Positions 15,399 through 24,528 of a stretch of DNA of 40,674 bases are shown in pieces. Every line of letters begins with the position of its first letter. Within the stretch, counting starts at the first letter, position 1. A model generated the notes under the pieces. It was not told the origin of the DNA. It worked only from the letters and a program-made list of their open reading frames with translations, and did no database searches. The translations under genes were made by a program, and so were the position numbers. The stretch covers positions 1-40,674 of IMG/VR virus record IMGVR_UViG_3300049216_000030; one strand, 5' to 3'. The DNA is from a virus.

Positions 15399-16571
15399 CT
15401 AGTCGAGGAAAGGTGGTGCGTTGAACGTCAACGCGACGGTCGACAGGCCGTTGTCGGCCACGGTCACGTCCCACTGCACGATCCGAAGGATGCCGTCGTA
15501 CCCGGTGGTGTAGTACTCGTCGGGTTGGACGATCACCCGGGCGTCGTCGCCGAGCAGGTACGACCCGAACGCGGGTGTGGTCATGCCAAGATCGAACGTG
15601 AGGACCGGCAACGCCACCGGGTAAGCAGTCGCGGCCAGGTAGGACAGTGTGGTGGCGTCAAGGATCCCTTGGTCGGTGATGTCGGTACGGGACAACGACG
15701 CCTCGAGCAGCGGGTAACCGGTGCCGGCGAGGGATTGCTGCGACCGCAGCGGTCCTGATCCTGATGACGCGGTGCCGGTCCCGGCACCAACCCCGTAAAC
15801 AGTGTTCGCCTGCTTCGTGCCGTCGACCGGCCACGAGTACCCGGCCGCGTACTTCGACCCGGTGTCGAACACGATGTTGGACCCCGACACCCCTTGGCTG
15901 ATCCGGCCCCGGCGCGGGTAGGAGAGAGTCAGGTAAGACGCTGGCGTGCCGGAGGCGTAGGCGACGTCGACGGCAACGTCGAAGCCTTGCTCGTCCTCGC
16001 CTTCTCCCGTCGTGCCAGCTTGGGTGGCCAGGGTGGTGACCGCTTGGGCGATCGTCGTCTGCTGGGTGGTCGACCACGAGATCGACGCCACGTCCACCCC
16101 GGACGTCACGGAGTCGTTGACGATCACCCCGATGTTTCCGTCAGGGAGCGACTGGGCGGTCGATACGAGGTACTGTGCGACCGCCAGCTGGTCGACGCCG
16201 GCGAACAGCAGCGTCGAGCCGTCAGCTTGGTTGGCGAAACTGATGACCCGCTGGGCGAAGTAAGACCACAGCTCGTTGCCACCCACGGCCAGCTCCTGGG
16301 TGGTCGAGTCGTACGTTGTCGTCCAGATGATCCCACCCCACACCAACGTGCCGGCCAAGTCGATGTACAGGGCGGTCTGCGACGGCAGCATGTTCGCCGG
16401 TCGGGTCAACAGCGTCGACGCGGTGCGCGGGTCGGACAGCTTCAACGTCCCGGAGAACGTGCCAGCACCGTTGAGGACCGAACCGAACGACGCCCCGTAC
16501 ATCGCGACCTCGCCGAGCGGGGTTTTGGTCAGCAGATCGTAGAGAAGGTAGGTGAACTGCTGGGTAGCCAT
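15399..16571 (-). CDS. Minor tail protein, baseplate hub-like
   Basis: 390 residues. The N-terminal segment FTYLLYDLLTKTPLGEVAMY, the GTFSGTLKLSDP and LYIDLAGTLVWGGIIWTTTY strands and the C-terminal YLLGDDARVIVQPDEYYTTG plus ILRIVQWDVTVADNG words match the hub protein encoded third or fourth after the tape measure gene in actinophages (gp37-like/Tal-related). It would form the tail-tip ring below the distal tail protein. The ATG directly follows the stop of the upstream gene (TAGATG), so translation is coupled. Confidence 0.75.
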   Translation of the reverse strand: MATQQFTYLLYDLLTKTPLGEVAMYGASFGSVLNGAGTFSGTLKLSDPRTASTLLTRPANMLPSQTALYIDLAGTLVWGGIIWTTTYDSTTQELAVGGNELWSYFAQRVISFANQADGSTLLFAGVDQLAVAQYLVSTAQSLPDGNIGVIVNDSVTSGVDVASISWSTTQQTTIAQAVTTLATQAGTTGEGEDEQGFDVAVDVAYASGTPASYLTLSYPRRGRISQGVSGSNIVFDTGSKYAAGYSWPVDGTKQANTVYGVGAGTGTASSGSGPLRSQQSLAGTGYPLLEASLSRTDITDQGILDATTLSYLAATAYPVALPVLTFDLGMTTPAFGSYLLGDDARVIVQPDEYYTTGYDGILRIVQWDVTVADNGLSTVALTFNAPPFLD

Positions 16572-17480
16572 CTAGCAGGCGACGGCTTGGGCTTCCCAGT
16601 ACACCTCTGACGGGGCAAGCGACGCCCCACCACCACCGACACTGAGCGACACCCCGATGCTGTGCGACCCTGCGGTGACGTGCGTCGACCCAGCCGAGAG
16701 CAACCAGAAGGTGTCTCCCGACGTCATGTGCGTCTGGATGTAGGAGGTACCGCCAACCCCGGACGACGACACGTTGGTGCCGTCAACAGTGTTGTTGATC
16801 GTCAGCGCCTGGAACGTCCCGGTGATCGTGAACGACGCCGAGAACAGGACACGGATCCGGGTGGCTGTCGGCACGACGATCGTGCCGAGAGCGACCGGGG
16901 TTGTAGAACCGTTCGCCAACGACCCGATCGATGGGCTCCCCAACGAGAACGCCGGGTAGATCCCGAGGCGGGCTGCTGCTTGCTCGTTGGTGATCGTCCC
17001 GACCGTGCTCGCACCAGCGGCCACAGCGACGGTCGCCAAAGCGATGGCGTTACCGGGCAGCGACGGAGCGGACGGCGACGAGGCCGGGGTGCCGGTCACG
17101 ATCGCTGGAGTCCACGTGTTCGACGAGCCGTAGCCCGGCGAGGTGTACTCGGCGTTGTTCACTACCGCGCACACCAAGTCGATCCGAGGGTTTGTCGGGT
17201 TCGCCGCCGCGCACGTCAGGTTCAGCGTGGCGTCCTGGTAGCAGTAGTAGACACCGTCGGAGTAAAGCCCCGACGGCATGCCCGCCGTGGCGCCACCCTC
17301 GGTCCCTGGAATCCACAACTGGCCGGGGGCGACTTGGACGGTGAGCCCGGACACCGCCGTCACCAGACTGTCGGTGAGGGTCATCACCCCGCCGCCGGCC
17401 ACGATCGCTGCGTGAGATCGGCGCATGTCGTCCGCGGTGTAAGACCCGGACTGCAAGAAAACCGGTGAGTGCAAGGTCAT
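16572..17480 (-). CDS. Minor tail protein
   Basis: 302 residues. The N-terminus (FLQSGSYTADDMRRSHAAIV, LTVQVAPGQLWIPG, YYCYQDATLNLTCAAANPTN, PRIDLVCAVVNN) matches a widespread actinophage minor tail protein in which R-ID-V-A-V-D words introduce a beta domain. The C-terminal ~120 residues are a separate beta-sandwich (IRVLFSASFTITGTFQALTI, SYIQTHMTSGDTFWLLSAGS) that may contact the receptor or fibres. The start overlaps the stop of the 96-residue gene by ATGA. Confidence 0.72.
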   Translation of the reverse strand: MTLHSPVFLQSGSYTADDMRRSHAAIVAGGGVMTLTDSLVTAVSGLTVQVAPGQLWIPGTEGGATAGMPSGLYSDGVYYCYQDATLNLTCAAANPTNPRIDLVCAVVNNAEYTSPGYGSSNTWTPAIVTGTPASSPSAPSLPGNAIALATVAVAAGASTVGTITNEQAAARLGIYPAFSLGSPSIGSLANGSTTPVALGTIVVPTATRIRVLFSASFTITGTFQALTINNTVDGTNVSSSGVGGTSYIQTHMTSGDTFWLLSAGSTHVTAGSHSIGVSLSVGGGGASLAPSEVYWEAQAVAC

Positions 17481-17767
17481 TGGCCGGTCTCCAATCGGTC
17501 CAGTCGGCGCATGATGTCCGCCAACGGGTCAGGGGTCGGGTCCGGCACGGCTGGGGTCGGGAAATGCAACCGCAACACCCAACCCATGCCCTCAGCGAGG
17601 CCCGCCAGCCCGTCTAGGTCGGTCACCCGAACGGTCAGCCACGCGTGGCCTTTCGGGGCGTCAAGACCCCAGTTGTGGGCGCCCGTCGCGACGTCACCCT
17701 CGACAGCAGCGGCCAGGGTGCCACGGGTGGTGTTCGGCCCGGACAGGACAGCAGTAGTGGTGGTCAT
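17477..17767 (-). CDS. Small tail-associated protein
   Basis: 96 residues from the ATG at 17767, preceded by GAGGAGG at good distance; the open frame extends to 18046 but that part is out of register with the upstream gene's coding use. The middle (ATGAHNWGLDAPKGHAWLTVRV) is beta-like. The C-terminus (DPLADIMRRLDRLE) is a short amphipathic helix after a proline-rich spacer. It lies between the distal tail protein and minor tail protein genes. I do not recognise the family. Confidence 0.65.
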   Translation of the reverse strand: MTTTTAVLSGPNTTRGTLAAAVEGDVATGAHNWGLDAPKGHAWLTVRVTDLDGLAGLAEGMGWVLRLHFPTPAVPDPTPDPLADIMRRLDRLETGQ

Positions 17768-17775
17768 GGTCCTCC

Positions 17776-18648
17776 TCAGATCCACGCGGACGAATAGGCC
17801 ACGGACAACGTGGCACCGGTCGGGGATGCGTCCGCCGAGAAGAACTCCAACGTCGTCGAGCCCGGCTGCAACTCCCCCACCTGCCAAGACGACCCGGACA
17901 CCAGCGTGTAGTACCGGTCCCCGGTGCCGTTCAGGACGATCGTGTGCGCGTCGAAGTCCGCGACCAGCACGTCCCCGGTGTTCAGCACCGCCGTGGTCGC
18001 CCACACCGTCCCGTTGGTCGCGTTCTGGATGCTCGGTGACGTGCACGGCCCGGTGACCGTCGCGACCATCCTCGTCGGGTACACCCCGGCATTAGTCGCG
18101 ACGATCTGCCCGCCCGACCCGCTCGTCCCACCGAACGTGAGAGGGAACGTGACCGGGAACGTGAAACCCGACGACGGTGTCGGCAACGCGCACGACCCGG
18201 AAGAGGCCGTCGCAGCGTAAATCCGCGGGTCCGACGCGTAGAACTGGACTTGCATCGACGCCAACCCCCCGGCGTAGGCCACGTTCACCGGGGTCGTGCG
18301 CTTCCGGACCCGGCAGTTCACCAGGCGGGCCGCCTGGCCGGGAAGTTGGAACACCAACGGAAGCATCTGGATCGGGTTGGTGTCCGGTGACGGCAAGAAC
18401 GCCGCCTTCGCGACGTCGACCGACTGCGCCAACGTCAACCCCGTCGACGCCACGATCTCCAAGTCCGCTATGACAGTCCGGCCGTTCGGGAAATCCAACC
18501 CGGTGAGCATCCCCACATCTCGAGGTCTCGGTGTGTCGGACGACCCGATGTCGGCCAAGTCCTCCAAGCCGGTCAGATCAACGATCGACACGTTGCCGGT
18601 CGGACCACCGAAGGTCAGCCCGTTGTAGGAACACTGGTAGTTGGTCAT
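17776..18648 (-). CDS. Distal tail (Dit-like) protein
   Basis: 290 residues from the ATG at 18648, which overlaps the tape measure stop by ATGA. The N-terminal half (YNGLTFGGPTGNVSIVDLTG, RPRDVGMLTGLDFPNGRTVI, LPLVFQLPGQAARLVNCRVR) has the strand pattern of siphovirus distal tail proteins, which form a hexameric ring at the end of the tail tube. VQFYASDPRIYA is a frequent junction in this family. The C-terminal part (GTGDRYYTLVSGSSWQVGEL, GSTTLEFFSADASP) resembles a carbohydrate-binding-like beta domain. Position directly after the tape measure gene supports the call. Confidence 0.78.
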   Translation of the reverse strand: MTNYQCSYNGLTFGGPTGNVSIVDLTGLEDLADIGSSDTPRPRDVGMLTGLDFPNGRTVIADLEIVASTGLTLAQSVDVAKAAFLPSPDTNPIQMLPLVFQLPGQAARLVNCRVRKRTTPVNVAYAGGLASMQVQFYASDPRIYAATASSGSCALPTPSSGFTFPVTFPLTFGGTSGSGGQIVATNAGVYPTRMVATVTGPCTSPSIQNATNGTVWATTAVLNTGDVLVADFDAHTIVLNGTGDRYYTLVSGSSWQVGELQPGSTTLEFFSADASPTGATLSVAYSSAWI

Positions 18649-21359
18649 GCGAACACCGGGGCCGTCTTCGCAGCCCACGCCACCTCTTGGCCGATCTGCT
18701 GGGCGTTGGCGTTCGTCTGGGCAAACACGGTGATGACTTGGCCGACGCCGGTCTTCGTCGTAGCCGGGGTAGCCGTGCCGCCGGGAGCGTAGGGGGTGAC
18801 CTGCCCGCCGCCCATGAAGCTGTTCACCGACTGAGCGAAGCCGGCCGGGCTGAGCCCGTTCTTCAGCGGGATGACCGCTTCGGGGTAGCCGCCCTCACCG
18901 ACCATCGCGAACGTCGGAGCGGTGACGATGCCACCTTCGGCGAGCAGCGGAATGTCGGGGATGGACGGAAAGATCTTGTGCCCGAGGATCGACGGGATGT
19001 GCGAGTTGATCGCGTTAATCCCGGCGTTGATCCCACTGATGATGTCGTCGATGATCGACTTGCCGATGCCCGTGAGGTCCCCGATGCCGGTCTTGATGTC
19101 AGAGCCGAGCCCGCCGAAGATGTTCTTTGCCCAGGTGGCAAGCGTCCCGACGCCCTTGGTGATGTCACCGATGATCTTCGACCCGACCGAGGTGACGTCA
19201 CCGATGGCGGAGCCGATGTCACCGAGCACACCACCGAACCACGACGTGACGTGCCCGACAACGTTGCCGATCCCCGACGTGATGTCGGTGATGATCTTGG
19301 CGCCCACACCGACGATCGAACCGACCGCGTTGGCGATGTCCGAATAGACGTTCCCGAACCACCCGTCGACCGCGGACACGACGTTGCCGATCCCGTTGGT
19401 GATGTCCTTCATCACCTTCGACCCGATCGACGTCAGGTCCCCGATTGCCGATTCGATGTCACCGGGCAGGTCCTCAAAAAACCCGATGATCTGCTTGTGG
19501 AACACCAAGAACGCAGCAAGGAACGGGTCAAACGGGGCGATGAGGATGGCGCCGATCAGTTCCCAGTGCTGCTTGATGAAGTCGACCACCGTCGAGAAGG
19601 CGTTCTGGATCGGCTTGAGGACGTCGTTGTCTAAGAAGTCCCACGCGTCTTTCGCCGCCTTCTGGATGTCACCCCACACCGTCTTCCAATGGGTGACCAG
19701 CTCGTAGATGGCAACACCGAGACCGGCTACGGCGAGGCCGATGAGGATGATCGGGTTGGCGTCCATCACCGCGTCGAATGCGGCTTGCACCCCGGTCCAC
19801 GCCTCGGTGGCGGCCTTGGCGATCTTCTGCGCCACGGTCCACGCCTCGGTCGCCAACCGGGCCCCGACCATCGCACCCTTGATCGCCACCAAGCCGATGA
19901 GCAGGTCGGTGCCGATCGACGTGCCGAACAGGCCCTTCATCTTCAACACTTCCCCCACGAACTTCGTGACCGGGACCACGACGTCTCGGACGGCGCCGAT
20001 GAACCCCTTCGCCAACAACGGCACCAACGGCTCGATCGCCTTGAACATGCCGGACACGGCGGGGACCAACGGTTCCATGGCCTTGAACATCTGGCTCAGG
20101 AGCGGGCCGAGCTGACGGAGATCCGGAGCGATCTCCCGGAGGGCCTGGCCGAGTCCCTTGGCGAACGTGACGGCGAGCTGCCCGACCAGTTTCGCTAGCG
20201 GCGGCAGGGCTTGGGCGAGCGCACCGGACAAGGCGCCAGCCACCGCGGTGAGCGGACCGGCCAGCTCGCTGACCACGGTCACGAACGACCCGGACAGGGC
20301 TTTGACGACTGCCCCGAGGGGTTTCTCCAACGGGGTGACCGCCTTGAGCAGGTCACCGATCGCCCCACCAATGGCCTGCAGCACCGGTCCCGCTCCGGAC
20401 GCAACGATCTTCGCCAGACCAGACAGCAGTGTGAGCAACGGCCCGGCCACTTCCCCGAGCGAACCACCGAGGCTGCCGACGACCTTGGCGATTGACCCGA
20501 ACAGGGACGAGATCTGCGGGCCGATCTCGGTGAAGGTGTTCGCCAGCCCACCGAACGCACCGCTCAACGAAGACGCGAACGACGGCAACTCCGGCCCGAT
20601 CTTCGTCAGGAACTGATCCACGATCGTCGTCAGCGGGGACATCGCCTGAAACAAGTTGAGAGCAGTCGGGATGACGTTGGTCAGGACAGACCCGAAGGCA
20701 CTGATCGACGCCCCGGCCTGCTGCCCGAACGCCGCGAACTGGGACCCGAAGTTCGACGGGTCCAACGAGTCCTTGAACTGCTCAGCCACCCCGGCCAACG
20801 ACCCGGACACGGTCTTAGCGACCGGCGTGAGATCAGCCAACCCGTTCTTGATCGCCCCCAGTGCTTCGGTGAACACCGGGGTCACGAACGGTTGCATGGT
20901 CTTCTGCCAGGCGGTCAGGATCCCCGACGCCGACGTCTCAAACGACGTCTTAGCCGCCCCTGCAGCCAAATCGAACACCGCCAGGCCAGCACCAGCAGAA
21001 GCGAACGCCCCCACCAGGCCGATACCGGCTGCCACGGCCACCTGGCCGATCCCGAGGATCGCCGGCACGGTCGCCAACGCCGTCTTCATCAACATCCCCA
21101 TGCCATCGGACGCGGCGGCGTTCTTGTCCGACATGCCACTGATGTCGTCCCCGGCAGTCCTAGCCTTATCGCCGAGATCCTTGATCGACCCGCCCGCACC
21201 ATTCGCGTTCCGGGACAACACATCGAGCTCGACCGACGCCGCGGCGAACTTCTCCTTCATGTCGTCAGCCGACGCGTCAGCGGCAGCCGACGCCTCAGCG
21301 AACACCCGGATCAGCGACTCGGCATCCCCCGAGAGTTTGACGGTGACAGTATTCGCCAT
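18645..21359 (-). CDS. Tape measure protein
   Basis: 904 residues, the largest gene, located after the G/GT chaperones as expected. The N-terminus is an Ala-rich coiled coil (SLIRVFAEASAAADASADDM). Hydrophobic helices lie near 95-130 and 550-575. A 40-residue repeat with words DITNGIGNVV, DITSGIGNVV and DITKGVGTLA, each followed by a Trp/Phe-Gly turn and IGDxTSVGSKII, occurs about four times before the C-terminus. The end, LLAEGGIVTAPTFAMVGEGG followed by YPEAVIPL, is characteristic of tape measure proteins. It sets tail length and probably enters the host envelope during DNA delivery. Confidence 0.93.
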   Translation of the reverse strand: MANTVTVKLSGDAESLIRVFAEASAAADASADDMKEKFAAASVELDVLSRNANGAGGSIKDLGDKARTAGDDISGMSDKNAAASDGMGMLMKTALATVPAILGIGQVAVAAGIGLVGAFASAGAGLAVFDLAAGAAKTSFETSASGILTAWQKTMQPFVTPVFTEALGAIKNGLADLTPVAKTVSGSLAGVAEQFKDSLDPSNFGSQFAAFGQQAGASISAFGSVLTNVIPTALNLFQAMSPLTTIVDQFLTKIGPELPSFASSLSGAFGGLANTFTEIGPQISSLFGSIAKVVGSLGGSLGEVAGPLLTLLSGLAKIVASGAGPVLQAIGGAIGDLLKAVTPLEKPLGAVVKALSGSFVTVVSELAGPLTAVAGALSGALAQALPPLAKLVGQLAVTFAKGLGQALREIAPDLRQLGPLLSQMFKAMEPLVPAVSGMFKAIEPLVPLLAKGFIGAVRDVVVPVTKFVGEVLKMKGLFGTSIGTDLLIGLVAIKGAMVGARLATEAWTVAQKIAKAATEAWTGVQAAFDAVMDANPIILIGLAVAGLGVAIYELVTHWKTVWGDIQKAAKDAWDFLDNDVLKPIQNAFSTVVDFIKQHWELIGAILIAPFDPFLAAFLVFHKQIIGFFEDLPGDIESAIGDLTSIGSKVMKDITNGIGNVVSAVDGWFGNVYSDIANAVGSIVGVGAKIITDITSGIGNVVGHVTSWFGGVLGDIGSAIGDVTSVGSKIIGDITKGVGTLATWAKNIFGGLGSDIKTGIGDLTGIGKSIIDDIISGINAGINAINSHIPSILGHKIFPSIPDIPLLAEGGIVTAPTFAMVGEGGYPEAVIPLKNGLSPAGFAQSVNSFMGGGQVTPYAPGGTATPATTKTGVGQVITVFAQTNANAQQIGQEVAWAAKTAPVFA

Positions 21360-21362
21360 GGC

Positions 21363-21785
21363 CTACTCGCCCGTGTCCATGACTTCGTCCACGGCTTCCA
21401 TCACCGCGTCGATGATCTTCCGTTGGGCTTCGACGGCCTTGTCGTCCAGCGCTGGCTGAAGGAACCGTCGGGGGCCTTCGTCGTACCAGTGTTTCTTGTT
21501 CCCGAACAGCGGGTGACGCCACCCGGTGGCCCGCTCAAACAGTGCAGCCTGGGGGACCTTGTCGTTCCCAGCGACGATCGTCACAGTCGTAGCAACAGCC
21601 CTAGTGCGGATGGTGCCGGGGATCTTGGTTGAGAACGACGACAACTCACGGGCCCGGTCAGCGACCAGCTCGCCGGCTTCTTTCACCCCACCCCGGAGTT
21701 TCTTCGCAACCACCGGGTCGGCCTTGCGGAGTTGACGAGCCAGCTTCTTGACCGGGTCGACGTTCGCGTTGATCGAAATGCCCAC
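21363..21785 (-). CDS. HK97 gp10-like protein
   Basis: 140 residues from a GTG that directly follows the stop of the frameshifted chaperone. The pattern VKKLARQLRKADPVVAKKLR, GGVKEAGELVADRARELS, TIRTRAVATTVTIVAGN and a C-terminal RRFLQPALDDKAVEAQRKII fits the HK97 gp10 family, normally a head-tail joining or tail completion protein. Here it lies between the chaperones and tape measure gene rather than among the connectors, an unusual place but one seen in some actinophages. The role is therefore less certain than the family. Confidence 0.68.
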   Translation of the reverse strand: MGISINANVDPVKKLARQLRKADPVVAKKLRGGVKEAGELVADRARELSSFSTKIPGTIRTRAVATTVTIVAGNDKVPQAALFERATGWRHPLFGNKKHWYDEGPRRFLQPALDDKAVEAQRKIIDAVMEAVDEVMDTGE

Positions 21786-22309
21786 CTATCTCACCGCCCG
21801 TTGCTCTCTCGCCTGCTTCTTCCGTGCCTCGATCTCGTCATCGACGGTCATCGCCAACCCGACAAGATCCCAGTAGCCCATGGCGTCGATCTCCGACGGT
21901 GGGAGGTGCCACTCACTGGCGAAGTACCCGAGGTACCGGCACCGCAGTTCCCACGCATTCGGGTTGTCCTCGACCTTTCGTGCGAACTTCCGTTCGCTTA
22001 GAGAACTGCGACCTTCGAGACGGGGGTCTCGGGGTCTTTTGGGCTTTTGTCCTCGCTGGCCTTGAAACTGGAAAGGAACTTGACGAGCGGGAAGTCCGCC
22101 GAGCCGATCGCGAACACGTTCCCGGCCCGCTTCGACACCAGCCAGAAGATCGCCTCGCACGCCTCGACGCTGCCCTTCTGCAAAGCGTCTTGAATGTCGA
22201 CCGGGGTGCAACCGGTGTAAGCCTGAATGTCTTTCCATTCCGACGCCATGATGTCTTCCAAGTCGACGGCATGGCGGACCCCGTCGACCTCGCACGAGAG
22301 CAACGCCAT
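21786..22309 (-). CDS. Tail assembly chaperone GT, made by -1 frameshift
   Basis: The long product reads the G frame from 22309 to 22037, slips back one base at CCCAAAA, and continues from 22037 to 21786, giving 174 residues. After the shared ...SEDKSPK it continues RPRDPRLEGRSSLSERKFAR and ends with a domain containing NAWELRCRYLGYFASEWHLP, EIDAMGYWDLVGLAMTVDDE and a basic C-terminus. The second frame has no start of its own in a suitable place, which supports frameshifting. In lambda-like tails the GT protein binds the tape measure protein and recruits tail tube subunits. Its stop abuts the next GTG. Confidence 0.85.
21998..22309 (-). CDS. Tail assembly chaperone G
   Basis: 103 residues from the ATG at 22309, which shares a base with the stop of the major tail protein (TGATG). 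It begins MALLSCEVDGVRHAVDLEDI and includes ASEWKDIQAYTGCTPVDIQD and CEAIFWLVSKRAG, the common layout of actinophage G-type chaperones in which W-K-I-x-x-x-T-G opens a helical domain. It ends in ETPVSKVAVL at 21998. The larger share of ribosomes should make this short form. It helps the tape measure protein to fold and nucleate the tail. Confidence 0.85.
   Translation of the reverse strand: MALLSCEVDGVRHAVDLEDIMASEWKDIQAYTGCTPVDIQDALQKGSVEACEAIFWLVSKRAGNVFAIGSADFPLVKFLSSFKASEDKSPKDPETPVSKVAVL
22017..22043 (-). promoter_or_regulatory. Programmed -1 frameshift site with downstream hairpin
   Basis: The heptamer CCCAAAA at 22043-22037 is in the X XXY YYZ register of the G frame (C CCA AAA), so both tRNAs can re-pair as CCC AAA. 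Six bases later GAGAC-CCCC-GTCTC (22030-22017) can form a five-bp stem. Slippery site, spacer and stem follow the usual design. The -1 shift enters the open frame that encodes the T part. Confidence 0.88.
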
Positions 22310-23346
22310 CAGAGCGTCGACTCCCCGGACACGATGGTGATCGTGGACACGGCCACCCCGGACTTGTTGGTCGAGTCGTTTCGGACCATGCCGGTCATCG
22401 ACGGCTGCACGATGTCCGGGCCGGTCACCGTCGGGTCGGTCCCCTCGAAGATCACCGTCGGGAACGCGAACGTGATCGAGGCGGGGGTGGTGGTCGACGG
22501 GATGTTCGCCCCGGTGAACGTGACGATGATCGACTGCTGGGTCTGGGAGCGGAACAGCGCAACGAACTCGGCGTCGGTCAGGTACTCGGTGTCGAGCGTG
22601 ACCTGGATGTCGGCCCACCCGTTCGGGATCGGCTCCTGCTTGATCCCGTACCCGAGCGGCGAGGACGAGACCGCCCCGACGTTGAAACGAGCCGCGGACA
22701 GCGCCCGCTTGTACGACAAGCCGACCTTCTTGATCCCGGGGACCGGAACTTCGGAGCCGTAGGGGCCCATCGACACCACGGCTTGCTGCCACGCGAACGG
22801 CGGCGCCGCTGTCAGATACGACGGGGCACCGATGTTCGCCCCCAACTTGAGCCGGTCCCGGCCGTCGATCGTGAACGACGCCTCAAGCAGCCCGGAGGCG
22901 GACAGATCGAACGTGGCCTCGGTGACCTTCGCCCCGACGGTCACGTAGTCCTCGACCGTGCCGTTGGTTTGCGGCACACCTTCCTGCAGGGTGAGCGAGT
23001 TGCCAGCCTGGTTCTGCCAAGCGTGGATCTGCTTGTAGACCCCCGTCGACTGCATGACCGGTACACCAGAGGTCAGCGAGCCCATGAGGCAGCCGATCCA
23101 CCGGCCAACACCCTTGGCGTACACCTCCATCTTCACCGTCCCGCCGGCGTCGGCGGTGGTGAGGACGTGATCTGCGATGTCGGTGACGTCCGCGCCAGCA
23201 CGCAACCCGACGCCCTGCTCGAAGTGCGGGTTGAGCTTGATCTGCGGGGCGTCGACCGGAGTCCACTGTGTCGGGACCGCAGACGTCCCGTACGTGGTCT
23301 CGATGCCCGAGCCGATTGACGACCCAAGGCCGCTACCGATGGTCAT
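22309..23346 (-). CDS. Major tail protein (tail tube)
   Basis: 345 residues. The N-terminus (GSGLGSSIGSGIETTYGTSA followed by VPTQWTPV) and the HVLTTADAGGTVKMEVYAKG, VYKQIHAWQNQAGNSLTLQE and FDLSASGLLEASFTIDGRD segments match the phage tail tube protein family seen in siphoviruses with a larger tube subunit. The C-terminal FAFPTVIFEGTDPTVTGPDI and VRNDSTNKSGVAVSTITIVS close a beta-sandwich. It stacks in hexameric rings to form the tail. It is followed at once by the chaperone genes and preceded by the tail terminator gene, the canonical order. Confidence 0.85.
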   Translation of the reverse strand: MTIGSGLGSSIGSGIETTYGTSAVPTQWTPVDAPQIKLNPHFEQGVGLRAGADVTDIADHVLTTADAGGTVKMEVYAKGVGRWIGCLMGSLTSGVPVMQSTGVYKQIHAWQNQAGNSLTLQEGVPQTNGTVEDYVTVGAKVTEATFDLSASGLLEASFTIDGRDRLKLGANIGAPSYLTAAPPFAWQQAVVSMGPYGSEVPVPGIKKVGLSYKRALSAARFNVGAVSSSPLGYGIKQEPIPNGWADIQVTLDTEYLTDAEFVALFRSQTQQSIIVTFTGANIPSTTTPASITFAFPTVIFEGTDPTVTGPDIVQPSMTGMVRNDSTNKSGVAVSTITIVSGESTL

Positions 23347-23359
23347 AACCAGTCTCCTG

Positions 23360-23863
23360 TCATTGCGAACTCAGCCGGACGTTGACGACGTGCACGTCGA
23401 ACGTGAAGATCAGGCCCCACCCGCCAACGGCACCCATAGGCCCGGTCAGCGGGTTAGCGATGTCAGTGACCTGCCACGACCCGGACGACGACAAAGAGCT
23501 CGAACCGCCAACGTCGCCGGTGAGCTCGGACAGCACCCCGTCGATCACCGTAAAGGCGTCCGTGAGCCGGCCGAGCTGGTCCACGTCGCCACCCCACACC
23601 CGAAGGTGGCACGTGACTTTGTAGTCCTCGGACTTCTCGTACCCGTTGGCCTGCAACCACGGGAACCCGCCCTCGTACCCGTCGATCAGGTTCCCCTCAG
23701 GCCAACTCCCGATCATCAAGTAGTTGTTCGGCAGTTCCCCCGTCGGGTCCCCAACGAACACACCGAGGTTGAGCGTCGGGTTCGCCGCGGCGACGTTGTC
23801 GAAATGGGTCTGCAACGTGCCGATCGCACCGGGAACGGTCGAGACGACAGTGGCGGTGCTCAT
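23360..23863 (-). CDS. Tail terminator / tail completion protein
   Basis: 167 residues. VPGAIGTLQTHFDNVAAANP, then VFVGDPTGELPNNYLMIGSW, then EDYKVTCHLRVWGGDVDQLG followed by RLTDAFTVIDGVLSEL is the usual arrangement of tail terminator proteins, which cap the tube and join it to the head. The ATG overlaps the stop of the connector gene by ATGA. It is the last gene before the major tail protein. Confidence 0.72.
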   Translation of the reverse strand: MSTATVVSTVPGAIGTLQTHFDNVAAANPTLNLGVFVGDPTGELPNNYLMIGSWPEGNLIDGYEGGFPWLQANGYEKSEDYKVTCHLRVWGGDVDQLGRLTDAFTVIDGVLSELTGDVGGSSSLSSSGSWQVTDIANPLTGPMGAVGGWGLIFTFDVHVVNVRLSSQ

Positions 23864-24528
23864 CGGATCCCGATCGCCGAGTTCGACGTGAACACCGAGG
23901 TGATCCGCGCTGGCACACCCCGGTAGAGGATGTCGGTGGCGTCAGACGGGTCGTACTCCTGCGACAGCGACAGCCCGGCCTTCGCCGAGAGCGTCTGCTG
24001 GGTGTTGCGGAACACGAACGCCACCCACTCGAGCGCCGCTTGGATCCAGTCCGGGTCGATCGGGTTGTAACCGGCCACCCAGGTGATCCACACGTTGTTC
24101 GAGCCGGGGTAGAAAGGCCGGTTCCACAACCCGCCGAGCACACGGGTGATCCGCCCGGACCGGTAGTTGACCTGGAAACCGTCGGCACCCGTGAACGGGT
24201 CGGTGACCTCGGGGAGCACCACCGGGGACTGCCCCTGGTACTCGACGACCTCGACGACCTGGATCACCGGTCGGCGCGGCAACATGATGTACCCGGAGTT
24301 CAGCCCGCCGGACCCGTCGAACTTCCCGAGCCCGTCGTCGGGACCGTAGGTGGTCGGCAGGATCGGACCGCCGTGCAGTTTCGCGGCGCGAGCGCAGACC
24401 CCGGCGATTATCACGTCGAGGATCGCGTCGTGGGTGGTGTCGGTCCCGGCGAACTGCAACCACGGTTTGACCTGGGCGTCGCGGTCCAACCAAACCGGCC
24501 ACGTCTCAGTGCCGAGCACGGTGCTCAC
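23860..24528 (-). CDS. Head-tail connector (adaptor) protein
   Basis: 222 residues from a GTG at 24528 that overlaps the upstream stop as GTGA; a longer frame to 25095 covers two other genes and is rejected. The C-terminal part, WITWVAGYNPIDPDWIQAAL, EWVAFVFRNTQQTLSAKAGL and SLSQEYDPSDA, is typical of actinophage head-to-tail adaptors of the gp6/gp15-like type. The centre, VIQVVEVVEYQGQSPVVLPE, is beta-like. It should form the ring below the portal. The order capsid, adaptor, terminator, tube supports it. Confidence 0.72.
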   Translation of the reverse strand: MSTVLGTETWPVWLDRDAQVKPWLQFAGTDTTHDAILDVIIAGVCARAAKLHGGPILPTTYGPDDGLGKFDGSGGLNSGYIMLPRRPVIQVVEVVEYQGQSPVVLPEVTDPFTGADGFQVNYRSGRITRVLGGLWNRPFYPGSNNVWITWVAGYNPIDPDWIQAALEWVAFVFRNTQQTLSAKAGLSLSQEYDPSDATDILYRGVPARITSVFTSNSAIGIR

